A DNA stretch of 8,398 nt from assembly GCA_026988585.1 (NCBI GenBank), contig JALSKY010000255.1, forward strand, positions 1 to 8,398, in the 5' to 3' direction. Origin of the DNA: Deltaproteobacteria bacterium. GTDB lineage: Bacteria; Desulfobacterota; Dissulfuribacteria; Dissulfuribacterales; QOAL01. The notes beneath the pieces were generated by a model. It saw only the letters and a list, made by a program, of their open reading frames with translations, made no database searches and was not told the origin of the DNA. Numbering within the stretch: the stretch's first letter is position 1; each line of letters begins with the position of its first letter. Of this stretch, positions 1 through 6,300 are shown in pieces. The translations under genes were made by a program, and so were the position numbers.

Positions 1-863
1 TGATGCAGGCCTATGAAGAGGCATTTCAAAGATATAACATAGAGGTAGCCCAGGTACTGCTGACCCGTGCAGGCCTGATCCCCCGCACCCGTTATGTAAA
101 TGCCAAAAACACCCTGAAGACCCTTATTGGCTGGGATATCATCCCCATCATCAACGAGAACGATACAGTCTCCACCGAAGAACTCCAGTTTACTGACAAC
201 GATGCGCTGGCAGTGCTGGTGGTCAACCTGGTGGAGGCGGATATGCTCGTAATCCTCAGTGATATAGATGGCCTCTATGAGGCAGACCCCAGAAAGAATC
301 CTGACGCCAGGAGAATACCCCATGTCACTGGAGTAACAGATGAAATAATCTCCCTTTCAGGGGATGAACCGGGCAGGGCCGGCCGCGGAGGGATGAAATC
401 CAAACTGGAGGCAGCCAGGATGGTCACAGCATGCGGCATACCCATGGTCATAGCCCATGGCCGCACTGAAAATATCCTCCAGAGACTCTTCGATGGTGAA
501 TCCATAGGCACGTTCTTTCAGCCTGAATCGCAGAGACGAGTCTATGGCAGAAAGCCTTGGATAGCCTACGCCCTCAAACGCAAGGGTATAATCGAGATAG
601 ACGATGGGGCAGTCAAGGCACTGACCTGCAAGGGCAAGAGCCTTCTTCCTGTGGGAATAAAGGGGGTATCAGGCAGGTTCAACAAGGGTGATTGCGTGGT
701 CTGCGTGAACAGCCAAGGCAAGGAGATCGCTGTGGGCATAAGCAACTTTGATTCAGAGGAGCTGAAAAAACTGTGCGGTGCCCAGAGTTGCCGGATCAAG
801 GAGATCATCGGCAGGGATGCCAAGGAAGAGGCCATACACAGGGATCATATGATCACCCTCTAA
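1..863 (+). CDS. proB: Glutamate 5-kinase, C-terminal part (5' end outside window)
   Basis: ProB phosphorylates L-glutamate to glutamyl 5-phosphate, the first step of proline synthesis, in the cytoplasm. The visible 286 codons (frame from base 3) carry amino acid kinase motifs: NENDTV at residues 51-56, TDNDAL at 65-70, SDIDGLY at 86-92 and GRGGMKSKLEAA at 127-138. The last is the usual GTGGM-type loop with R in place of T. Residues about 195-275 form a PUA domain (LLPVGIKGVSGRFNKGD), and the end IHRDHMITL matches the usual ProB ending. The family is about 370 residues long, so roughly 85-90 N-terminal residues lie upstream. Met at base 3 is therefore probably internal and not the start. The gene shows no functional link to the secreted proteins that follow. 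The identification is secure. Confidence 0.96.
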   Translation, partial: MQAYEEAFQRYNIEVAQVLLTRAGLIPRTRYVNAKNTLKTLIGWDIIPIINENDTVSTEELQFTDNDALAVLVVNLVEADMLVILSDIDGLYEADPRKNPDARRIPHVTGVTDEIISLSGDEPGRAGRGGMKSKLEAARMVTACGIPMVIAHGRTENILQRLFDGESIGTFFQPESQRRVYGRKPWIAYALKRKGIIEIDDGAVKALTCKGKSLLPVGIKGVSGRFNKGDCVVCVNSQGKEIAVGISNFDSEELKKLCGAQSCRIKEIIGRDAKEEAIHRDHMITL

Positions 864-919
864 CATCAGTTCCATGCAAAAACAGATAGAAGACCCGTCT
901 TCCCAGTCGGACTCAACAA

Positions 920-956
920 AACTGCAGCAAGGCATAACGCTTCAGCAGGTTTTTTT
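920..956 (+). terminator. Possible intrinsic terminator of proB
   Basis: CTGCAGC (922-928) pairs with GCTTCAG (939-945) with one mismatch around a 10-base loop. Four bases later comes a run of seven T (950-956). It lies about 60 bases after the proB stop. The stem is imperfect and not tight against the T run, so this is only a fair candidate. Confidence 0.35.
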
Positions 957-974
957 AAAGGGTTTTCCATGGGC

Positions 975-1110
975 CTTTCCAGCCGCCAGTCGGCGGGTGA
1001 GAAATGTCTGTGTCTGTCTGTGTCCGTCGAGCGATAGCGGGTGGCTCCCAAAAAAACAATAAATTGACCACCCACTTCGTTAGACGCACACGGACAAAAG
1101 CTGGACAAAA
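975..1110 (+). repeat. Dispersed palindromic repeat, copy 1
   Basis: This copy shares three exact blocks with 2809-2941: 25 bases (975-999 = 2809-2833), 19 bases (1067-1085 = 2898-2916) and 18 bases (1093-1110 = 2924-2941). Between the blocks it differs by small indels, including extra TCTGTC-type units near 1007-1024. It begins with a CCGCC-AGTC-GGCGG mini-hairpin. It then has two long imperfect inverted arms, 1025-1044 and 1068-1086, around an A-rich centre, and the outer flanks (CTGTGTCCGTC and ACGCACACGGACAAAAG) are also roughly complementary. No ORF is conserved between copies. It looks like a non-coding mobile or REP/MITE-like element. The family is not one I can name. Confidence 0.85.
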
Positions 1111-1143
1111 GACTCTCTTCCCTGTCGGACCCGACAGGGAAGA
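1107..1143 (-). terminator. Hairpin terminator on minus strand, after the VPxPGA remnant
   Basis: Perfect 13-base arms, TCTTCCCTGTCGG (1116-1128) and CCGACAGGGAAGA (1131-1143), are separated by two bases. The realistic fold is a 12-bp stem with a 4-base loop. Read on the minus strand, the stem is followed by GAGTCTTTTG, a short U run at 1110-1107. It begins 16 bases after the stop codon of the minus-strand VPxPGA reading frame, where a terminator belongs. On the plus strand no T run follows. Confidence 0.5.
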
Positions 1144-1159
1144 ATCTCCATTAAACTCA

Positions 1160-1300
1160 TTAGCTATTACTATCCCTCAAACCCGCCAAAACAACTACTC
1201 CAAAAGCCAGCAGCCATACAGCTCCAGGGATGGGCACAGGATTACCTGTTGCGTCACTCCTCAAAGGCGTTTCCTGCTTTTTGCTGACTTGTCCTCCCAT
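1160..1300 (-). pseudogene. Remnant or mini-gene encoding a VPxPGA (PEP-CTERM-type) sorting tail
   Basis: The minus strand reads a 46-residue frame from ATG at 1300-1298 to TAA at 1162-1160. It holds NPVPIPGAVWLLAFGVVV (residues 20-37), then LAGLRDSNS. This is the tripartite pattern of an exosortase sorting signal: a VPxPG motif, a hydrophobic helix and a short tail with an arginine. The first 19 residues are hydrophilic. There is no signal peptide and no clear ribosome site. In the same frame a TAA (1319-1321) separates it from a second short open stretch starting with ATG at 1432 (37 residues, hydrophobic start). The simplest reading is the decayed 3' end of a third sorting-tail gene, opposite in direction to the two intact ones. 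A functional single-helix mini-protein is possible but less likely. Confidence 0.55.
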
Positions 1301-1431
1301 TGAGGCAATTCTTTTCCCTTAAAGGAGAAAAACTATTCTCATCCATGGAATTCTTTTTCTGCTTTCAGTAGGCATTACCTTTTTAATCCCTGGAAAAAGC
1401 CAGTTGAATGCTGTTAGGCACAAAAACAACA

Positions 1432-1447
1432 TGGTCTGCTTCTTGCA
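1432..1447 (+). promoter_or_regulatory. Candidate sigma-54 promoter of the first VPxPGA gene
   Basis: TGGTCTGCTTCTTGCA has the invariant GG (1433-1434) and GC (1445-1446) exactly 10 bases apart, with TTGCA at the -12 element. The -24 element keeps only TGG of TGGCAC. Transcription would start near 1458, about 40 bases before the start codon and ahead of the AGGAGG at 1482-1487. It shares CTTCTTGC with the better promoter at 2983-2997, which supports both. Confidence 0.55.
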
Positions 1448-1496
1448 GTATTTATGTATTATGAAATGTTAACTATTAAACAGGAGGAGAAAAAAG

Positions 1497-2093
1497 ATGG
1501 ATAGAAAAGCATTGAGTATTATGGCCATAGGAATATTCCTGGCTGTCGGAATGTCGGTCTCCAATGCACTGGCTGAAACCATAGTAACAGAACAGGAAGA
1601 AACACAAGAATTCCGGGGATATTGGTTTACCATCACGCCTGATGAAGATGGTATCATCGCCTTTGCAGTGGGCAACAATAATGCTGCCTATGCTGTCATT
1701 CACACAGACCTGAACAACCCGCCGCCAAATTCTGAGAATGAAGACTGGAGAGGATTTCTGGCCATGCGTAACTCTTTATTCGGTGGTTGGTATTACAGGA
1801 ATTCTGAGGAGTTTATAAAGCTTCCATGGCTCAATACTGCCAAGGGCTTCGACAACTACCACTACGCCTTCTTATGGATGAGTACCAGCGGAGACAGCCC
1901 ACTTGAGGCAAACACTATCTATGACGGATTTGTAGGAATAACCCTTCAAATGGAGTCGCCTTTTGCTGCTTACACCATTGACGGCAATACTATTTCAGGA
2001 GAAACAACCTCACCTGTTCCTGTACCAGGGGCTGCACTTCTTCTGGGTAGCGGACTGCTTGGGATAGTCTGCATAATGAGACGTAAAATTTAG
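1497..2093 (+). CDS. Secreted protein with VPVPGA (VPLPA/PEP-CTERM-type) sorting tail, 198 aa
   Basis: I do not recognise the central domain. The start is fixed by AGGAGG at 1482-1487, nine bases before ATG, and by the signal peptide that follows: MDRK, a hydrophobic core (residues 5-21) and likely cleavage after NALA (residue 26). The mature part (27-173) is rich in aromatic, Asn and Gly residues with an alternating beta-like pattern, and has no cysteine. The C-terminus has VPVPGA (174-179), a hydrophobic helix (180-194) and the basic tail RRKI. This signal type is known to be recognised by exosortases, which process proteins at the inner membrane on the way to the surface or matrix. The exosortase is not in this window. 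The gene is followed 67 bases later by a second sorting-tail gene on the same strand, with no terminator between them. Matrix or surface protein is the likely role; the exact function is unknown. Confidence 0.9.
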   Translation: MDRKALSIMAIGIFLAVGMSVSNALAETIVTEQEETQEFRGYWFTITPDEDGIIAFAVGNNNAAYAVIHTDLNNPPPNSENEDWRGFLAMRNSLFGGWYYRNSEEFIKLPWLNTAKGFDNYHYAFLWMSTSGDSPLEANTIYDGFVGITLQMESPFAAYTIDGNTISGETTSPVPVPGAALLLGSGLLGIVCIMRRKI

Positions 2094-2101
2094 CACGATT
2101 A

Positions 2102-2131
2102 TTCAAAAAAACAGCCAGACCATGATATAAT
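2102..2131 (+). promoter_or_regulatory. Possible sigma-70-type promoter of the second VPxPGA gene
   Basis: A perfect TATAAT at 2126-2131 is preceded by TGA (2123-2125), giving an extended -10 element. TTCAAA at 2102-2107 is a weak -35 match at an 18-base spacing. Transcription would start near 2138, only a few bases before the ribosome site, so the 5' leader would be very short. Read-through from the upstream gene is an equally good way to express this gene. Confidence 0.35.
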
Positions 2132-2160
2132 TTTAAAAAACTGGAGGAGGATGTCCAAAA

Positions 2161-2712
2161 ATGAAACAGCTAACCAACTCTGTGCTTATCTTGATGTTTT
2201 TATGCTTATCTGCCACCATGGCCAATGCCACTGTGGTAATCACCCTGGATAATGTACCTGATAATATTGGCCAAGGCCAAAGCTGGTCAGAGGCAGGAGC
2301 AAATATGAATATGTCTGGCTCTTTTGGAGTTGACAATGATAATACTGATCCAGATGGGGTATGGCTTTATCCAGCTATGCTGACTGTAAACTTTGGTGAT
2401 ATCGATAGCCTTTCCGACATGCCCGTGAATATTGAGATAGATGTGTATGATTACACCGGGATAGGGGCCTTGACGGCCGTTCTTTATGATGATGAAGGGT
2501 TCCTGGCCAAGACTTCTAACACCACAACGTCAGGGCTGGAAACGCTTTATCTCTCCGGGCCTGCTGGAGCAAATCAGATTTTAATCAATGGCTACGAAAG
2601 CTTTATAGATGAAATCAGGATAACACCTGTGCCTGTACCAGGGGCTGCACTCCTTCTGGGCTTTGGTCTCCTTGGCTTGGCAGGCATAAAAAGAGGGACC
2701 GGCAGGGGCTAA
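2161..2712 (+). CDS. Second secreted protein with VPVPGA sorting tail, 183 aa
   Basis: This is a small exported protein of unknown central fold. GGAGG at 2146-2150 lies 10 bases before this ATG. The ATG at 2151 touches the ribosome site and is in another frame, so it was not chosen. The signal peptide is MKQ plus a hydrophobic stretch (8-20), with likely cleavage after MANA (residue 23). The mature region (24-155) is acidic and cysteine-free, with many D/N/G turns and strands that suggest a beta-sandwich, possibly carbohydrate- or calcium-binding; that is inference from composition only. It ends in DEIRITPVPVPGA, a hydrophobic helix (163-176) and the basic tail KRGTGRG. At DNA level 2625-2651 matches 2012-2038 of the upstream gene at 26 of 27 positions, though the rest of the two proteins look unrelated. 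It is likely co-expressed with that gene and is closed by a strong terminator 30 bases downstream. Confidence 0.9.
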   Translation: MKQLTNSVLILMFLCLSATMANATVVITLDNVPDNIGQGQSWSEAGANMNMSGSFGVDNDNTDPDGVWLYPAMLTVNFGDIDSLSDMPVNIEIDVYDYTGIGALTAVLYDDEGFLAKTSNTTTSGLETLYLSGPAGANQILINGYESFIDEIRITPVPVPGAALLLGFGLLGLAGIKRGTGRG

Positions 2713-2741
2713 TTCCCAAACTAAATATCAGGCTGATCCGT

Positions 2742-2784
2742 GGCCGGGATATCTGCATCAATGACAGATATCCCGGCCTTTTTT
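2742..2784 (+). terminator. Strong intrinsic terminator closing the VPxPGA gene pair
   Basis: GGCCGGGATATCTG (2742-2755) pairs perfectly over 14 bp with CAGATATCCCGGCC (2765-2778) around a 9-base loop. Six T follow directly (2779-2784), and another T-rich stretch comes just after. It separates the sorting-tail genes from the lyase-like gene, which therefore needs its own promoter. Confidence 0.93.
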
Positions 2785-2808
2785 GTCTTTTTATGTCATT
2801 TCCTGGCT

Positions 2809-2941
2809 CTTTCCAGCCGCCAGTCGGCGGGTGGAAAATGTCTGTGCCCGTCGAGCGTAAGCGGGTGGCCCCCCAAAAAACAAAAAACCTAAAATTAACC
2901 ACCCACTTCGTTAGACACACACAGACAAAAGCTGGACAAAA
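2809..2941 (+). repeat. Dispersed palindromic repeat, copy 2
   Basis: This is the same element and orientation as 975-1110, with exact shared blocks of 25, 19 and 18 bases. Inverted arms are 2849-2868 and 2899-2916. The outer flank TGTCTGTG (from 2839) is complementary to the CACAGACA just after the right arm, so almost the whole 3' two thirds could fold into one long imperfect hairpin. It begins 25 bases after the terminator T run and ends about 40 bases before the sigma-54 promoter. Its right part thus lies where activators of sigma-54 promoters often bind, although nothing shows that it acts that way. Confidence 0.85.
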
Positions 2942-2982
2942 AAAACTGTACCCGTTTTTTCAATCCGCCTTCTCTTTTCTAT

Positions 2983-2997
2983 TGGCACCCTTCTTGC
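2983..2997 (+). promoter_or_regulatory. Sigma-54 promoter upstream of the lyase-like gene
   Basis: TGGCACCCTTCTTGC matches the -24/-12 consensus TGGCAC-N5-TTGC completely, with GG (2984-2985) and GC (2996-2997) 10 bases apart. Transcription would begin near 3009. The next long gene starts at 3322, leaving an unusually long leader of about 310 bases that holds a possible small ORF (3102-3230) and a hairpin (3271-3294). Sigma-54 promoters need an enhancer-binding activator; none is encoded here. Confidence 0.75.
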
Positions 2998-3101
2998 GAA
3001 CACATCTCAACAAAACAGCCGATCAAACACCGGAAACTCAAGCCTCCTCCATTTCTCTCCGAAAAGAGAAAAGATTATTAGAAAACTGTTCGAGGTTGCC
3101 C

Positions 3102-3230
3102 ATGGTTATGGAATTTTCCGATATATATTTTATAGTCGCAGTCAGCTGTTGTGGGTATGTGCTGATACATAAAGAGAAACAGGGCGTTATTCAAGGGCCT
3201 TTATCTCGACATCCAAGTTTCAGTCCATGA
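3102..3230 (+). CDS. Possible 42-residue membrane peptide in the lyase leader
   Basis: ATG at 3102 follows GAGG (3092-3095) by six bases and opens a 42-codon frame to TGA at 3228-3230. The peptide has an acidic start (MVMEFSD), a hydrophobic stretch from Tyr9 to Ile22 (YFIVAVSCCGYVLI) containing a Cys-Cys pair, then HKEK and a hydrophilic Pro-containing tail. That is the shape of a small inner-membrane protein with its C-terminus in the cytoplasm, though the hydrophobic stretch is short. It lies between the sigma-54 promoter and the lyase-like gene, 91 bases before that gene's start. The frame is also open upstream through the repeat, but that part looks non-coding. A chance ORF cannot be excluded. 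Confidence 0.3.
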   Translation: MVMEFSDIYFIVAVSCCGYVLIHKEKQGVIQGPLSRHPSFSP

Positions 3231-3270
3231 ACCGGCAATGCCCTATATTGGTTTCTCTTGCATCTCCACC

Positions 3271-3294
3271 TGGGTGAAAAACAGGGTTCACCCA
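3271..3294 (+). promoter_or_regulatory. Inverted repeat in the lyase leader
   Basis: Perfect 8-base arms TGGGTGAA (3271-3278) and TTCACCCA (3287-3294) flank an 8-base loop. The second arm ends 27 bases before the start codon of a gene with no visible Shine-Dalgarno sequence. It could be an operator or an mRNA hairpin controlling translation. No T run follows, so it is not a terminator. Confidence 0.4.
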
Positions 3295-3321
3295 AATGGC
3301 GGTAGCGTGCCCTGAATAGAT

Positions 3322-6300
3322 ATGAGCTTACCAGTGCACAAGAATCCCTTTTCAAGCATCTCTCTCTTCACTGTTTCTGCAACTCTCTTCCTGCTGATGC
3401 TTTCTTTCATCTCTGCACAGGCAGAGAACGCAGAATTACCACCCCGCATAGAGAGATTGAAGGACCTCTGCATAGAAACCACGCTTGTATCGGAACAAAG
3501 GCCACAGGCAGTCATAGTTGTACCCAAAGGGGAAGATTTCAGGCAGATTGGCCAGATCATCCAGGAAAGGATCAGGACGCTTACAGGAGTAACCCTGCCC
3601 ATCAGGACCGATTCCCTTCCTGATCAGCTCCTTGATGACCACAATGTCATTGCCATCGGGAACATGAGCAACAACCCCTTTATCGAGAAGCTCTACCGTC
3701 AGTGGTACTGTCTGCTGGATCTCAAATATCCGGGAAAAGACGGGTATGTAGTCAGATCCCTGCACAATCCCTATGGCACCGGACACAATGTAATCCTGGT
3801 TGGTGGATCAGATCTGAAGGGCACAGAAACGGCTGCCAAGGTCTTTGCCAATCTCCTCGAAAAGGAGATGCCCCTCACCGTAGGCTGGCTCATGAAGATA
3901 AAGCTGGGCAAGGGGATGAATCCGCCTGATATCAGCCTTGATGATGCCGACTGGAAGGTCTTCAGTTGGCGTGACAGTTGGAGAAAGACCAGGAGCGGCA
4001 GGGAGATCGGCTACAAGCCCTCCACCTATTTTGGATGGAACCCCATCAGCATTGCCGGGGTGCTATATTACATGACTGGTGATAAGAAATACCTGGATGC
4101 CTTCAAGGCCATGGCAATGCCGGACCCCAACCAGATCCCGGCACCAAACCTGAAAAGCGATGCATTCAATGACCCCCTGGATCCCCTGGTAAAGAATTAC
4201 CACTACCGATCACATCTGGTGGACTGCGTCTGGGATCTCATAGAAGAAAGCCCTCTTTTCACAGACAAGGAACGGCTCTTCATCACCAACAAGCTCCTCG
4301 AACATCAGCGTCACTATGACCCCAAAAGCACCTTTTCAAAACCGCATGGGGATCGACACTCCTGCTGGCACATGATGAACATCTATACAGGCAGCCGCTA
4401 CTTCTCAAGATACTATCCAGATCCATTATGGAAAAAACGGATCGCAAATGTCCGCCGGGCCTTTCACACCTTTATTGGCGATCCCACATGGGGCGAGAGG
4501 GACACCCTCTACTGGGTATCAACCTCCATTGAGCCGATATTCGACTTCTTTACAATGGACGGCTCTGAGGACAGCTCTGAAGAGTTTGTAAAAAGCGGCA
4601 CAGCAAGGACCATGATTCATGCCCTCAAGGTCCTGATGACCGGCAAGGAGAGAGATGACTACAACAGATATGTCTCCATAAGCCTGCTCAACAAGGCCGG
4701 CTACCTGCTGAAGGACGGCAGCTACTACTGGATGGCCAGGAGGCTCGGTTTCGATTTTGATACCTTCAGGATCGGTGAATCCTTTTGGCCAGATGAAGAG
4801 ATAACAATTGATCCTCCAACTGAACTGATAAACCATGTAGCGAGCTTCCCGCTGTCACGCACAGACTGGACACGCTCACAAAAAAACGTTCCCCTTGAAG
4901 AGGCATTCCAGATACTCTCCTACCGCACAGGGCTTGGAGAAAAGGATGATTTTTTTCTCATAGACGGGTTCAATGGCCTTGGGAGAAACCCCTATCACCT
5001 GAACACCATTTACTATCTAAGGATGTTTGGTGGCAAAGGGGTATTGAGCGGGTATCTGAACGATATCGATATCTGGTTCAAAGGGGCCACCGACCTCAAG
5101 GTGGCCAGGGCTGCTGCTCTCAAGTCATCCCTTGTGGCTGATGAAGGAAGAGCTGTATATCTGAAGACAGAGGTGCCGGAGACATCCTCGGCCAACTGGC
5201 AAAGACACCTGCTCTATCTCAAGGACAATCTCTTCCTGTCGATAGACAGGGTAATGGCAAAAACGTCCGGCCATTACGACATAGTGGCATCCTGGCAGTT
5301 TCCTGCCAAGATAAAATACAGATCAGAAAGTGACGGTATACTGCTTACCCGCAACAATATCCGGATGGCCGCAAACCATCCCCTGTCCGTTGCCCAGGAT
5401 CGAGTGGCCCAGGAGACGGTCTCAAGGCCCCTTTCTCCATCTGAAACCGTGGTATTTGCAAACCTCTTCGGCCTGCTCCAGAAACCCAAGATCCTGAAGG
5501 AGCTCAAGACCGGGGCATTCATCATAGAGGGCAGTGAAAATGCCCTGGCTGCCATTGGCGGTTTTAGCTCTGAAGAGCTATCAACAGATGCGGATTTTGC
5601 CTACGTCTCCCCAGGAATGATCATCCTTGCCGGGGCCCGGCACCTCACAGTTGGGGACCAGTCCATTATTCAGGCCACTGTACCTGTATCCATCTCATGG
5701 AACATGGCGAAACATATCCTGAATATCAAGGGGAGCCAGCAGGGCGAAGTCTCTGTTGCAGGCATCAGGACAGGGCCAATGGCTGTCAAAAAAGGACAAA
5801 CCCTTTCCAAAAACCTGGAGCCAGATGCCGCCATATCTGCAAGCATAAAGAATGCCCTTGAGAAGCTGCCAAACAGATTTGCCAGAACCAGTCTCAGCCC
5901 GCCTTCAAAGACCACCTTTGAAAACTGGCTTCCCGCTTATAGCACAAAGACCTCCAAAGGGATCAAGATCACAGAGCCTGCCTGGCTTGGCAGCGGTAAC
6001 ATCTGGGCCGCTGCGCCGGGAGAGAAAAGCTCTACGCTGTTCCTCCTCTCATCCCAGGGCAAGGTCCTCAAAACCATTGAGAGAAAAGGGGAGATTCTAT
6101 CACTTTGGGCTGCCAAAAACATTGATCAGGCCAGTTCCTTTGACCTTCTCATAGGCTATAGAGACGATACCATGGAGGCCATATCCCAAAACGGCACAAC
6201 CCTATGGCGCATAAAGGCAAAAATAGATCCAAGCTTCAAGATTGGTGCCCGCTATGATGCCCCGTGGTTTACGGATCCCGGCCCCAAATACAAGAAGACA

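Noticed and set aside
890..903. GAAGA / TCTTC mini-hairpin after proB
   Set aside because: Only five base pairs and no T run.
874..1062. 62-codon plus-strand ORF after proB
   Set aside because: It has no ribosome site, and its 3' half runs into the dispersed repeat. The first 30 codons (MQKQIEDPSS and on) look faintly protein-like and might be a gene start cut by the repeat, but nothing else supports it.
1004..1303. 99-codon plus-strand ORF
   Set aside because: It starts inside the repeat, has no ribosome site, and runs antisense to the minus-strand sorting-tail frame, which has a recognisable motif.
1319..1432. 37-codon minus-strand frame upstream of the VPxPGA remnant
   Set aside because: It has a hydrophobic start and is in the same frame, separated by a TAA, so it may belong to the decayed gene. 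It has no motif of its own, so it is not listed separately.
2615..2920. Minus-strand ORF overlapping the second sorting-tail gene, the terminator and repeat copy 2
   Set aside because: It is antisense to a clear gene and crosses a strong terminator and a repeat; its composition is that of a shadow frame.
2940..2960. AAAAAAC / GTTTTTT hairpin ending in a T run
   Set aside because: The stem is almost all A-T pairs and would be weak; the strong terminator for the upstream genes is already at 2742-2784.
2793..3230. 145-codon plus-strand ORF read as one gene
   Set aside because: The first two thirds are repeat sequence and promoter DNA in a chance open frame. Only the last 42 codons have a plausible start and were kept as a weak candidate.
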